From the NCBI GenBank assembly GCA_029204225.1, contig CM055108.1:16208722-16272721 (forward strand): a DNA stretch of 64,000 bases, in the 5' to 3' direction. Positions 11,747 through 24,017 of this stretch are shown one piece after another. The DNA is from Diphasiastrum complanatum. Lineage: Eukaryota; Streptophyta; Lycopodiopsida; Lycopodiales; Lycopodiaceae. Positions within the stretch are counted from its first letter, which is position 1; each line of letters opens with the position of its first letter. The position numbers and the translations under genes are program-made. The notes under the pieces were generated by a model, which worked only from the letters and a program-made list of their open reading frames with translations, did not search any database and was not told the origin of the DNA.

Positions 11747-11845
11747 GGGACAAACGGGGTTGGCTCAGTTGGTTGGCTTGGCATCCAAAGTTTCTTTGGT
11801 CCCAGGTTCGAGCCTCCCCTTGGAAACCAAGAAGCATTAAGGGAC
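11747..11845 (+). repeat. tRNA-derived SINE head, copy 2 of a tandem pair
   Basis: This is a near-identical direct copy of the preceding unit: box A TGGCTCAGTTGG at 11761-11772 and an intact box B GGTTCGAGCCTCC at 11805-11817. The two units share the same GAAGCATTAAGGGACAAA boundary sequence, which suggests tandem duplication rather than two insertions. Confidence 0.7.
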
Positions 11846-12006
11846 AAAGCTCTCTTTCCCCTTAATCTCCATATGAAAGAAAGCTCACCTCCATTAGATT
11901 TTGTCAATTTTTTCATATTTAACCATTGAAAATACTATATAAGCAAGTATGTTATGCGACAAATATCCAAGTGATCGAGAATAAAATATTCATGCCATTA
12001 AGCCTA

Positions 12007-12095
12007 ATCATCAATGGGTACTAAGGCAACTGAGATGGCCCTAGACTTTCAAACATGAAGTCAGGGCTTCGATACCCCATCCCCTCACGACATGC
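12007..12095 (+). repeat. Possible SINE-like box B region
   Basis: AGTCAGGGCTTCGATACCCC resembles a polymerase III box B in a plant SINE, preceded at the right distance by GGTACTAAGGCAACTGAG. Box A is weak and the ends are undefined. Confidence 0.35.
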
Positions 12096-12184
12096 CATTA
12101 AGCCTAATCCCTTGTGCACACGCCCATCAACACTTACCTCAACATGTAAGAGGCTATCTCACAACAGTAGCCTCCAAACTTCAA

Positions 12185-12440
12185 AGATGCCTTCATAATA
12201 CTAGATGTGCCATTCTAGGTGGAAATCCTAGGTGCACCTAGCCAAGGCACACCTAGGTGCCTTGGTTATCTACACACAAGATGCTCACATCATCAATCTA
12301 GTAGCCTCCAAAGATGCCTTCATATTAATGAGGATTAATGATATGGGGGCAATCTTAGATGTGCCATTCTAGGTGGCAATCCCATGTGTAGCTAGCCAAG
12401 GCACACCTAGGGGCCTTGGCTATCTACACACAAGAGCTCA
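12185..12440. repeat. Tandem duplication (about 125 bp) of a palindrome-rich block
   Basis: Two units contain GATGTGCCATTCTAGGTGG, AGCCAAGGCACACCTAGG and TATCTACACACAAGA. The core CCTAGGTG...CACCTAGG is self-complementary. A third partial copy lies at 13555-13615. The symmetric core suggests a MITE-like or foldback origin, but no terminal inverted repeats with target duplications could be fixed. Confidence 0.65.
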
Positions 12441-14224
12441 CATAAGCTATCAACATTGTGCTAGCTAGTAAATTACACCACAACAAAAGTCATGGTTATG
12501 AGACCAAGAGGAAGAAGGCTTGCTCTCAACAACAAGTCAAAGAAAATCATTTTGAAGAAAAAAGAATGTCATGAAACACTAAATTAAGCTAAAGGCACCC
12601 AAATGTAAGGATTGGTCTTTAATAGACATGCATGCACATAAAAATTTAGCATGGCATCATCTTCAATATATTTCCCACAACCGGAGACAATAAGGAATTG
12701 CATAACCATTGCTTGAACATTTGAAATATGATGTATTAACAGATTTTGTAGTCCATGTGAATCTGCATAGTACAACACAAAGTGTAGGGGCAAGGACTAC
12801 ATGTAGATGAATGTAATTCTCTCTTACTCCAATCCATGTAGGAGAAGCTTCTTGAAGGTGAATGTAATTCTTGGAAGTGCTCGGGAAAACCGGCATAGTC
12901 TAGGAAAGGAATTGGCAAATTTTCTCAAAAATTGATTTAATAGATATAATGCAGGATGTTGACTTCTTAAAAACCGATAAAAGTTTGATTTTGTAGGAAA
13001 TTTTATGTTCAGTAAACTATATGTATGATTCTAAACCATTGGGTTTTGAATACATAGGATGCATGTTATAATACTTTAGGAAACCACGTAAAATTTTGGA
13101 AAGTTCTAACTTGCAAATGCTTGACAGTTTACACAATTTTTTATATAACTTATGTTCTTAAACCTATTGATACATGGCTAATTTCTAAACTTGTATAATG
13201 AAGATAATTGTTGGAGCGAGCTAGGTTAATGCCCAAGAAAATTCGTTGGATGCCAATGATCTTTAAAAATTATGAATTTTTTTTATTATGAGAAATATAA
13301 TTTAGCAATAAAAAATAGTTTCAATTGATGCACTATTCTTTAACAAGGCTACCTATAGGATTTTAGAATGCAACATTTTTTAGTTTTAGATTTTTCAAAA
13401 GTTGACATCCATTGGGAAACTTGAGGGAGGTTTCTAGAGCACTGATTATTGGTAACAAATTGTTGGACATTATAATTAAGGTAGGCTTTGTTGGTTTTGG
13501 GTAATCAATATGTACACCATGGGAGTTCCAAGTCCATGTCAAAATTTAACGACAATTGATGGGGGCCAATCCTAGCTGTGGCACACCTAGGTGGCTTGGC
13601 TGGCTACAAAAGGGATGCTGAGATAGGTTGTCTCCATCAAATTACTTAGCATATAGCTAGTCAAAAATCTAGTGCATTGTATCATGACGTGATCTTCATG
13701 TTAGCATACATCTTCATGTAGCTCTTCGCGATAAGGATGTTCTTGCTATTATTCTTCTCTCTCTAAGACAATTGTTATTGCTATTGTTCTCTTTCTAAGA
13801 CAACAACCACTCTTTCTCAATTGTGTTTATTATTGTTCTCTTAAGAAGAAGTAAGATGAAAATTTCCTTATGTTGTTCTTTTTGTGCTATGTTGGCCCAA
13901 CAAAGAGTTGATGTGGCACAAACATGCCAACTTTTGATTGGATGTGCCTAGCTCTCAGGGCAAAGCTACCTCCTCCCCCCCAAGGGGCCAACCTCTACCT
14001 ACCTCGCAAGGCACACCCAAAAGTTGACATTTTAACCCTCTACATCCTCTGAGTTTAAGGGCTTCATAGCTCATCTATGGAGGAAGGAGAAAACATTATG
14101 GGTTGCCTCTCTACACAAGGGCAGCCCTCTACACACAGGGGCAGCCCTCTATACACGAAGGCAAAAAGAATTTAGGGGGAACATTCCCCAGTACCTCTAC
14201 ATGTGACCTACTGACAAGAGTAGA

Positions 14225-14249
14225 CTCTCTCTCTCTCTCTCTCTCTCTC
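14225..14249. repeat. (CT)n microsatellite upstream of the GRAS gene
   Basis: An uninterrupted CT run about 1.1 kb upstream of the GRAS start codon. Similar CT/GA runs occur near 14930 and in the PnsB5 leader. Confidence 0.9.
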
Positions 14250-14638
14250 GTTCTTTCTTTGCTGCTTCACTTTACATAGCTCGATGATGGAGCGATGGCT
14301 AGCCATGGAGTAGCTGGATGCTGCAACCTGTGAATGCATCATTCCTGACCTGGATATGGCGTTAGCCTGGAGACTGGGCCTACCTGCTCCCCAGATGCCT
14401 GCCTCCATGACATCACCGCCGCCTGAAAATTAGATTACGTGCTCTATTCCTGGGTAGAAACCGTCTCCCAGCAATGGGCGGTGCAGGTTTTTCCAGCCAG
14501 CCTTAAGGTATGCATGCATGTTGCCATGGATGATGGATCGTAGGAAGAGGAGGACTCAGGAGGTGAGGGATAGATTCTGGGTTCAGCTTCGTGTCAATGG
14601 ATGATCATGGGCAGTGCGTGGGCAAGGAGCAAAGTGCG

Positions 14639-14665
14639 ATATATATATATATATATATATATATA
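14639..14665. repeat. (AT)n microsatellite
   Basis: An uninterrupted AT dinucleotide run of about 13 units lies in the upstream flank of the GRAS gene. Confidence 0.9.
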
Positions 14666-15337
14666 CTATAGTGTGTGTTCATGAGCTAATGTAGCTCTGA
14701 TCTGATCTGATCTGTGATCATGTGTTGGGTTCAACGTTTTGGAGGATATCTAGCGGATGTGGAAAGCAATTAGTCAATGGCTAAGATATTCCTCTGTGTT
14801 TCGTGTAATAGATCATGAATGGCGTTGGACTGTGCAGGATGTAACAGTGGAGAGCTAGATTGAGGTTTATGTGAGACAGTCAGCCTTTAGTCTCCAGAAC
14901 GTGCTTGCTCCACTTCCACCGACTCTCTCTCCCTCTCTCTCAGTTGCTTTAGTCGAGAAGCCATGCCATGAATAGATTCTGGCAGTTTGGTGTATAGTTT
15001 CACAGTCTTAAGTGACATGCAACTCCTTTCTTTTGATGAATGAAACTTTCTTGCTGACGTGATCGATATCATGATTCTTTGATAGATAGGCTTTCCTTCT
15101 TTCTTGATCACGACATGAAGCTTGGTGAATTTGGCAGGCAGTGTCGAGCTGTAAACCAGTTGGGTGAAGTAGATGGAGGTGCATTTAGGCAAGGAAATCA
15201 AGACTCACATGTACAGCTAGTATTTATATTTATTCTTTAGCTCAGCTGTTTCTTATGTGAATTGATAACAGCTTTTGATTGAGCTGGAATAAGCTTCGTA
15301 GCTACTCCGTAGTGTATAGCTCTTCAGCTGTGAAGAT

Positions 15338-17614
15338 ATGATGCTAGCATTTGAGAGAGAGTTGGCTGGCGAGACGCACATACCACAAGATAATTTAGAA
15401 GAATCGATGGAAGTGATTCCCAACAGTTTATGCTTTCTTGATCAGCAGAAGAGCTGGATTTCTCAGGAAGACGTGGGTTGCTTCAAGAAGAAGCTACAGC
15501 TGCTCGAATGCATGAGCCCCACGATCTCCAGAGTCAGTTTCGAGAGCAATTCTTCTTGGTCAATTCAAACTCCTGCTACGTCCGAAGAAGATCCACGAAG
15601 CGACAGCTCCTCGGTTGAAAGCCTCAGCTCGAAGAAACGGTCTCGTAGCTCCATAGTGGAACTAGTTATGGGAAGCCTCGCCAGCGAAGAGCTAACTCGA
15701 GAGTTCAATTCTCCTCTGAAGTCTCACAAAATAGCAGCCACCAAAGATGGCGATGAGAGTGGCTACGGCGGTGAGCAGTTCGAAGAAGTAATACAGGGAT
15801 GGATGGCTCCGTGCCAAACCTCTCTGCTAAAGCACTTCAGCACTACTAGCGAGGATGAATTCCAGGGGCAGCTCGAGTTCATATGCATGGAAGAATCCGG
15901 CTATGGCGCCGCTGCTCAGATCGATGGAGAAGATGAGCTTTCCAAGAGTCTTATGCAGTTCATACATGGCAGCGTTGAAGCAGCTGAGGAGATTTCAGCA
16001 GCTAACTCTTCCCCCTCCAGCAGCCTCACAGATTTTCTCAACATATGTCCACTATTTAGAGAATCGTGTGAATCCATCAACATGCTGGAGGATTCGGATA
16101 ACAGTCCAAATGAATGGAGCATTCTGGAAACATTTGAGCTCAAAGACAAGGATTCGGAAAGTCAAGATCAGATCCTCAACTTGGAAGATGCAGCTGCACC
16201 TCTGGAACAAGCCAGAACAAAAACAGCAGCTCAGAAAGATGAAAATTTTGAGCGGGGGATGATGTTAAATGCAGAAAGCTACGATCAGGCCCTCTACTAT
16301 CATGGTTATAAAAGCCTGACAAATGAATCAAGCAATTCTCATGTGCAACTTCACTCCAGTCAGTCTGAAAAGGCAGGTAGCTCAGAGCCTGTGCCAAGAG
16401 GATTCTTGGAACTCCAGGAGCTGATGATGTCTTTGAGTCCTCAGCTGGGTAAAGCACTCACCTCTGAGGCTGATGTGATCGGAATTCGTGTAGTTCATCT
16501 TCTTCTTGCCGGAGCAGAAGCTGTGTCCTGTATGAACGTGGATTTAGCGACTGTGATATTGGCCCGACTCAAAGAATTGGCTTCATGCAATGGTAGCACC
16601 ATTCAGCGTGTGGCATCCTACTTCACCGAAGGTCTGCAGTGCAGAGTGGAAGGTGTGAAGTCCCTCTATAAAGGACAGCCTACGGATTCCTTCCATGAAA
16701 TGTTCGCTGCATTTCAAGCTTTGCAGGAAATATCCCCCTATATAAAATTTGGGCATTTCACTGCCAATCAAGCGATCCTCGAAGCAGTTGGTGAGGATAG
16801 AAAAGTGCATATCATCGACTATGATATTGCTGAGGGCGTGCAATGGCCATCTCTTATGCAAGCTCTCGCCAACAGGAAGAGTGGTCCGCCTCACCTTCGG
16901 ATCACAGTCCTCTGCAGGCCAGATATGAAGAGGGCATTGACGACCGTTCAAACGACTGGCAAGAGATTAGCTGAGTGTGCAGCATCTTTCGGCATCCCAT
17001 TTGTCTTCCATCAGTTGAAAATCGATGATGAGGGAGAATTTCGGCACTCGTCTTTGAAAATACTGAAAGGGGAGACACTTGTAGTTAACTGCATGCTGCA
17101 TCTTCCCCACATGCCTCACAGATCACCCAATGCAGTGCTCTCATTCTTTAGAGCAATGCAACGTTTATCTCCAACCATCCTTGCGTTAGTGGAGGAGGAA
17201 TTAAGCTGTGGATTTCCTTCTTTTGATGGACATTTCTATGAAGCGTTCCAGCACTATTGTGCCATATTTGATTCTCTGGAAGCGAGCCTATCATCAGAAA
17301 TCATGACTCGGACATCAGTGGAACGGATCTTTCTGGGTCCAAGGATTAAGAGCACACTAAACTTTTCCAACAACCACCATAACCCAGCTCCTCCCACTGA
17401 AGACCTCACAGGGAAGAGATGGAGTGATCTTGCACGCTCAGCTGGATTCAAGGTTGCACCTTTGAGCACTTACAATTATTGCCAAGCAAAATTGTTGGTT
17501 GGACTTTTCAAAGAAGGGTACCAGCTAAAGGAAGATTCAAACTTACAGCGGCTGACCTTGGGATGGATATCAAAGTCACTTATAGCAGCGTCTGTATGGT
17601 ACTGTACAAATTGA
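15338..17614 (+). CDS. GRAS-family transcription regulator, NSP2-like
   Basis: A single uninterrupted 758-residue frame encodes a complete GRAS domain in its C-terminal half. An in-frame stop just upstream (near 15318) fixes the start region, where two ATGs are adjacent. GRAS subdomains are in order: leucine-rich region I from about residue 382 (IRVVHLLLAGAEAV); the VHIID core at about 490 as VHIIDYDIAEGVQWPSLMQA; leucine-rich region II near 583 (VVNCMLHL); PFYRE near 632 (FYEAFQHYCAIFDSLE); and SAW to the end (RWSDLARSAGF). The D-Y-D-x-x-E-G-V-Q-W signature is characteristic of the NSP2 branch as I know it. That branch acts in the nucleus in strigolactone biosynthesis and symbiotic or phosphate signalling. 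The 380-residue N-terminus is acidic, serine-rich and low complexity. It makes the protein about 250 residues longer than legume NSP2 (about 510). The gene is intronless, as is common for GRAS genes. The orthology is inferred. Confidence 0.88.
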   Translation: MMLAFERELAGETHIPQDNLEESMEVIPNSLCFLDQQKSWISQEDVGCFKKKLQLLECMSPTISRVSFESNSSWSIQTPATSEEDPRSDSSSVESLSSKKRSRSSIVELVMGSLASEELTREFNSPLKSHKIAATKDGDESGYGGEQFEEVIQGWMAPCQTSLLKHFSTTSEDEFQGQLEFICMEESGYGAAAQIDGEDELSKSLMQFIHGSVEAAEEISAANSSPSSSLTDFLNICPLFRESCESINMLEDSDNSPNEWSILETFELKDKDSESQDQILNLEDAAAPLEQARTKTAAQKDENFERGMMLNAESYDQALYYHGYKSLTNESSNSHVQLHSSQSEKAGSSEPVPRGFLELQELMMSLSPQLGKALTSEADVIGIRVVHLLLAGAEAVSCMNVDLATVILARLKELASCNGSTIQRVASYFTEGLQCRVEGVKSLYKGQPTDSFHEMFAAFQALQEISPYIKFGHFTANQAILEAVGEDRKVHIIDYDIAEGVQWPSLMQALANRKSGPPHLRITVLCRPDMKRALTTVQTTGKRLAECAASFGIPFVFHQLKIDDEGEFRHSSLKILKGETLVVNCMLHLPHMPHRSPNAVLSFFRAMQRLSPTILALVEEELSCGFPSFDGHFYEAFQHYCAIFDSLEASLSSEIMTRTSVERIFLGPRIKSTLNFSNNHHNPAPPTEDLTGKRWSDLARSAGFKVAPLSTYNYCQAKLLVGLFKEGYQLKEDSNLQRLTLGWISKSLIAASVWYCTN

Positions 17615-18807
17615 GAGAAACTATTCGGTTTGAAGCTTTTCTTCCAATTTCAACTTTAAATAGATAGTTGTGTATGCATATTTTTATTTTGTCCAGGATT
17701 ACTTAAGTCCGCCTTTGTGACATGCATCTTTGGCCTAAGCAAGGATTCACTAACCTGTTTCCTTGACTGCAATCTTTGGCCTAAGGATATTCTTTAGATG
17801 AAGAAAACAATATGCTTAATATTTTCAGAGTTCACCTCCTGTTATGTTAGATTTCGCCTTCACTATTTTTTCAAGATATGATTTCAATGCATACTTTGAA
17901 ATTCTTTGATTTTCAGATTCTGGACAGCTCTTGTCTTGGCACTGTTCTGAATTCTAAATTGGATCGATTTCTGTTTTGTTCCTTTATGCTTATTCTTCTT
18001 TGTTGGTTAATGATTCCTAATGTCTCAAATCTAAGGTCCTGCATATGATTTCAGAAACATGTTGATAAAAATCCTCAGCATGTCTAATATGGGAACCATT
18101 TCAATAAAGTCATATTTTGAAATACCATGATCATTAACTGATGCGAGAAACTGAGCTTGCCTTAAATATCTTTGTTTAGGTGACTAATCCATTTCACGTT
18201 TTGAGGCATGTTCCTTTACATTTTGATAACTGAAATGAAAATAATCGTTTTTGTATCTGTGGTGCCAGTAACTGAGAATGTGGAATCCAGATTCTATACT
18301 GAGTCAGACTGCTCCATTGATGTAAACTCAACAGAATACAAATTAACTAGATTTAAAGAGTCTTCAAGTTTTCTATTGAAACCTTATTAAGAGCCTTGTG
18401 GATTCTATAGTGAATCAGACTTCTCCATTCGATGTAGATTCAACAGGATGTGCATCAACTTGTTTAGAGAGTTTTTTGCTTCTTGAAGCATTTTGAAGAC
18501 TCTTCACAATCAGTACTGTACATAGAAGGAAAGAAGCATACATCTTTCAGACTTACAGTATTATAAAACTTCAAGTGAGGTGACGAGAAGGCACATTCAA
18601 TGTCAACAAACTGAATGTGATAAGAAGGCACATTCAGTCTTGTCAGGACAAACTGTAAATGTATTAATGCACTTGGCCTGCACATTAGATACTTGTGATG
18701 TCCAAGAAACACCTTCATGTCGTGTCCAATACCATGTACACGTCAGAAATGTATTGTACAAAACGGATGGGTCCAAGTTTTTACAGGGCTGTTGTCATTG
18801 ACCAGCT
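17615..18807. other. Convergent intergenic region between the GRAS gene and PnsB5
   Basis: This stretch holds the 3' flanks of the GRAS gene (+) and PnsB5 (-), which converge. It is T-rich with no supported gene. Two related blocks, ending in GATTCTATAGTGAATCAGACTTCTCCATT and a similar upstream form (about 18285-18345 and 18400-18460), indicate a small local duplication. Confidence 0.5.
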
Positions 18808-21800
18808 TTACTTGTCAACTCGATACCTTTCTGGCTCAAACTCACTTTCCTTAGCTGGTTTATCCATTTCTATTCCAATGAACGCAAAAATGAAGAGTGC
18901 AGTGTAAAGATACAGGTATGTTGGCTGAAAAACATATAGCCAAAATTTGATTAGCCCACCATTCTTTAGACGGAAATAGCATTCATGTTTAACATTCATG
19001 TAAATATTTTGATGTTTTGCAAGCTTACCACCCATCCAAAACAACTAAACCAGACCTATCATTGAAGGAGCTGTAACAAGGAAAAAGACAATAGCCATTC
19101 AAAAAGCTCCAATCCATACTGCAGATAAATGGAGTAGCAGAACTTCATCAGTATGGAATACATGGGCTCTTTAGAATGCTTCTCAAAAGCAAAAAATTAG
19201 TAGAACAATGAAGGGCCGATTGATTCCTATTTTTCTCATTACATATATGTAAAAGGCCTGAAAAGTCAGGTCTGAAGATTTTAAAATTCCTGGATCCTCA
19301 TGGGAAGGCACGTATCAAAGTCCTTCTGTAAGGAACAATTAATCCATAAGTAAACTGCTCTAACATCACACAGCAAATATCAATAGTTGCTTTGAGGTGA
19401 TGAACCTAATATTCCTTTCCAAAAGCCTTGAGTGCTGCTACTTTAACTAATCTGCGATGAATGCACCACACAACGTCTGTTTATTCTCTGAGCCATGAAG
19501 GCCTTGCAAGTTAGAAATATAGTTTGATGGCAGATGACTGATTTCTAACGGTACTTGGAAAGTTGATAAGTTTTCATTAAAATGTACAAATATTACCTTG
19601 ATCTTCTCATCATACCCTACAAAAATAGTCTTGATGGGATTTTCATCCAACTTTTGTCGATTTTACTTAAGTACATCAGTACATGCCTGGAACCCAAACG
19701 CTTGAAAATATTGCATTTTCAGCCTTATTCATGATAAAGCTTCTCCATGTGCCATATTTGATCTTCCCACATGTGGTGAGTCGGTGTATTGTGCTTGAGT
19801 TGGGCTGCCTGCCCAGGTTCAACTCTCTGTGATCCCATGGGTTGATAATACCGTAAAGCACGTGCCATATTTGGTACAATAAAAGCAGAGTCCTATTCTG
19901 AAGAAAGTTGGCAATGTTATTGGCCTCTACCCAATAACATTGGCCTCATACTGGCCTCTACCCACCAATATGATTTCATCAATCTCGTTGCCCTTCATCC
20001 ATAGGCTTTTTCATTTTAGCCTACTCACAAAAAAGGTAAATGGTCCTAAGAAACTTTGGATTGAAAAGTTGTTTGAGTAATTGATACCCTTCATGAAAAA
20101 TATCATGAAGCCACTCTGTAGGTTTATTACTTATTTAACTCCAATGAAAAAGATAATGCATTAAAAGTGCCTAGTGCACTAAATGCATATTGATAATTTT
20201 GTCTTCATCCATAGTCCTATTTACAAGGAGTCCCTCTGTACAGAGTTGACCACTCAATTTTCTTTCATCTCAATTTTGACTTCAGCTTCAATATCAACTT
20301 TGATTCTAACTTTGATTCAATTCAACATAAGTTGGTTCAAGACTTTTTATGGATTCTCATGATTATTTGCAAGACTCCTACTTGAGAAGCATGCTTACAC
20401 GTTACAAGACCTAATTGACGGTGGAAGTAATCCGTTTTCTTTTGTTTGATTGCTTAATATGTCTGGTGAGTTTTTCCTCATTATTTTTCCTTTGTTATCA
20501 TTTCAATAGTTTTACAATAGTCACTGTCAAATTACAACAATATCATTAAATAGACAAATCGTTACTAAGTCCGATTTAAATGCGAAAACAACCAAAATTA
20601 GAATATTTTACTTAATTGATTTTCATCTTTCTCATCCAAAGTCTTTGCGAGCTATTTAGCAGATCTCAGAAATTCACAAATACAGCATACTATCATTCAT
20701 GATTTCTTCAGAGTCTTCACTAGACCAAAACTCTTTTCTAAATCCTTAGAAGATACAAATAACTTAAGTGTGCCACATTCTTTGCCTTGAAGAATTCTTT
20801 GTACATCAAAAATCTAATACTCTGATTTTGGCTTCCCTGGTGCTCGTGTCAATTGTTTTGACATTTTGTCGAGCACTGCAATTATTAGTGTTGTGCATTA
20901 TAGTTATAATCGAAGAAATGTTATATAGGACCTTGTTCGATTCTAAGATCCTTCAACAATGTTTGAAGCCAAAAGCAGCTACTTAGTTCCAAGAGGACAT
21001 GTCCAGAGGACTAACACATGCCAGCCAGGACGAACCTAATTTGAAGGTACTGCCCTAAAATTAGGTGAGCTTTGGCCTATAAGTGCTAGCCTAGCTAACT
21101 ATATGATAAAATTCATTTTTCAAAAGGCTCTTTAGAGGAAGGCATGGGCTTGGAAGCCAACATAACGGTAGCCAGAGGCTAGAAGTTGATGAACCATGTG
21201 AAGTCATCTGCAGGAGTGAGCATCTGCTCAAAGGTGATTGAACATGGGGTTTTCTCTTGAAGGGAGCTTATGGCTAGGTGGCAAGTCTACTAGCAATCCT
21301 CTTTACTGTCACAAAGGGTATTGCTTCTTGGAACTTAAGTGCAAAATGTGGAGATAGGACATGACCCCAAGCGATGTGAGGGCAAATTCTATTGCCTCAA
21401 GTTCTAGCTAGCAAGGAAGACTGCTATAGCCTGTGCAATTGGGATGACAAAATATCCAGCCTAGTGATTTCGTCGAGAATGATGATATGGTAAGAGTACT
21501 CAATGCTTTTGTCAAAGACAAAAAAGGTTGAATAAATTTCCAGAGGTAAATTCCGCATAGGATTCACAATCATACTAGAATGAATTAACCTCAAGTTAAG
21601 CTCTTAAAGGTGGGTTGAAAGGCATCTATATATAAATTGGAGCAATGGACAAAGATATTCATTGAATGTTTTGATATACTGATATACACAAGTTACATTT
21701 GTGCCAAAATTCCAAGTTTTGGATCCAAATAAACCTTCTAGATTGAAATGAGTATTGTGGTTTCCCAAAAACGGGATCTTTCTTAAGTAAAAGCTTTTTG

Positions 21801-23967
21801 GGCTTCCCTAACCCAAGCTTAAATATAGACTATCCCTCGTCAATCAAGGAGGAACAACGTATGAGTCTCCTATGACACAAGAAAGGAAATCAAGCAACTG
21901 TACAATTGGTCTTCTATTTAGAGTGTTTTGGAGGTCTGAGTAGAATATTAGATAAGATTGGAGCATACATCAACATGGCACAGTAGCCAAGAGGGTTAGC
22001 ATCTACCACTTGGACCTTGGCCTAGGCATCCTAAGCTTATCTACTAAAAGAATGAAAATAGAGACCACGAGTCCAACTCAATGATGATAATGCCCGTCGC
22101 ATCAAATGAATAATAGCTCTTACTAATGCATGGAATGGTCATACTCATATGTCCATGACCTAAAGACAAGACCCTACAATTTCCCTCCCTTCTTGTTGGG
22201 ATATGGAGTGATTGCCCTAAAGCCTTTTCACATAGTGGCATAAGTTATCGGAAGCTGTTGTAAACATAAGGACACAGAAGAGTTTCATTTGGAGGTGGTT
22301 TGAATTTCAAGAACCATTCTTCACAAGATTTGAGATATGTTGGCAAATTTTACTAGTTACCGCACCTACTTCATTGGCAGCTTTTTGGTTGTAGCTAGCT
22401 AAAGGGAAGATTCTGAAAGAGTTCACTGATTATCATCGTTGTGAAGTTTCACAAACAACCAAAGACCTATTCTGAAAACTTGTACGTATGTCTAGGAACT
22501 TTTTTTGAGAAGTTCATATGAAGCGAACGAGAAAAAAACAGACTCCAAACCACTCCAAGTTACAAAGAATTTACTAACCTGCACTTCGAAGGCTAGGCCA
22601 GTGAAGAATCCAGGAAGAAATAGCCATGATATAACAGCTATTGAAATAGACCACATAGCAAGTAAGATTGGGATTAGAAGCGGAACAGATCCATTACCTA
22701 AATATAAGTATTCCAACCTAGAATAGCCAAGGCCAAGATGCTTTAAATTTGCCAAACTTAAAATACATAAGAGCCTAGCAACAGCTCTGACAAAACTTCT
22801 AGATATTCAGATAACATAAAAAATTCTGGTATGTTCCATGAAATAATCAAATCAAAATTCATGACCACCCAAAATCTCTTTTAAATTATGGGCTACGAAG
22901 CTAGGAATAAACCAGATCAATTTCAAAAATATTTGTAGTACAATATTCTTATCCCAATGCAGGAACAAAGTGTAGTCTCACAACCAGATCAATTTCAAAA
23001 ATATTTGTAGTACAGTATTCTTCTCCCAATGCAGGAACGAAAAGAAGCCTTACATCCTATTACCCAAAGAACTTCATCATGCCATGTCGATGCTTATAAT
23101 ATATAGGAAATGCTTTCCTTTTGTAGAAAGTTTATTTTTGTGAGTAGATCCTTTCCTTTTGTAGAAAATTTTGTTGTGTGAATAGAACCTAACAGATTGC
23201 AAATATCACCTTGAAAACCAGTTGGGCCGCCTGCACTATCTAGAACTTCACGAATTCCTTCAATGAAGGTTCCTGCAAATCACTCAACATGTGTTGGTGT
23301 ATTGGATTGAGGCCTATTTGCAACATTATTCAACCAAGTTGTCTACAAGCATAATCAGTATATCAGCAAAACAGTTTTGTTTGTTTGTTAGTATCTAAGT
23401 ACGCAATTACCATCGTCTCCCTCGTGCCATGAATGTGCTCCATCAGCTTTTCCCCAAGGAAACAAATCCTCCTGTAACCTTACGCAGTCAATCAGAATAA
23501 GAAAACCTACTAAAGCAAGCATTATCGATAGCCAAGCTTTTGTGTCAAATGCTGAAAATTCACTTCAGGAAAAAATAAGTCCATCCACTATGGCAAAACT
23601 TGACGTACGCTTAGAAGCCTGATTTTCAGAAACGCCACCATGGCTATCCATTGCTCAAGAACTGAGAGCCCTTAAGTTCAATGACGAAGAGATTAATCAA
23701 CTATACCTGGCCTTCTCCTGGAGTGGCCCAAATGTCAACGTAATCTTCACACAAATCAGGCTCAACTCCGCCTTTCTTAACAGCTTGAAGCTGAAGGGCT
23801 GCTGACCGATGCGGAGATGTGGAGCAAGGACGCATTACAGGGAAGAAGCCGACCCCGCAAACGTGGGCAGAGGGGAGAGGGAAGGGCGAGAGCTTCACAG
23901 ACTTTGGCAACAAGATGATAGAGGTAGCAGCAGCAACACATGCATTTGCCATGGCAATACACGCCAT
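18808..23967 (-). CDS. PnsB5: Photosynthetic NDH subunit of subcomplex B 5 (PnsB5/NDH18), five exons
   Basis: Five exons on the minus strand join into a 186-residue frame: 23967-23707, 23471-23411, 23272-23210, 22637-22579 and 18924-18808. All introns are GT-AG and every phase fits. Exon 1 encodes a Ser/Ala-rich chloroplast transit peptide and then EPDLCEDYVDIWATPGEG. Exon 2 encodes DGAHSWHEGDD. Exon 3 ends with PTGFQ. Exon 4 carries a membrane helix (VISWLFLPGFF). Exon 5 carries a second helix followed by EMDKPAKESEFEPERY. The pattern EPDL..D.VD.WAT, PTGFQ.., ISWLFLP and EMDKP.....FEP matches PnsB5, a thylakoid membrane subunit of the chloroplast NADH dehydrogenase-like complex (subcomplex B, cyclic electron flow). 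It is slightly shorter than the roughly 210-residue Arabidopsis protein. Intron 4 is about 3.65 kb and holds SINE-like debris. The chosen start follows a CT-repeat leader. Confidence 0.88.
19735..19820 (+). repeat. SINE-like tRNA-derived segment inside PnsB5 intron 4
   Basis: GTGGTGAGTCGG (box A-like) and CCCAGGTTCAACTCTC (box B-like) lie about 47 bp apart. This is consistent with a decayed tRNA-derived SINE in the large intron. A similar but weaker pair lies near 21983-22035. Confidence 0.4.
22912..23185. repeat. Two local tandem duplications in PnsB5 intron 3
   Basis: Two copies of an approximately 70-bp block (from about 22912 and 22982) share AACCAGATCAATTTCAAAAA and CCCAATGCAGGAAC. Next to them, two copies of an approximately 50-bp block (from about 23108 and 23151) share CTTTCCTTTTGTAGAAA. 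Both pairs are imperfect and lie wholly in the intron. Confidence 0.75.
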
Positions 23968-23979
23968 TGATCGAAACAC

Positions 23980-23982
<3 letters not shown>

Positions 23983-24017
<35 letters not shown>

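Noticed and set aside
11661-11817. tRNA genes
   Set aside because: Box A and box B are present, but no acceptor stem or anticodon arm pairing can be formed, and the units recur as repeats. These are SINE heads.
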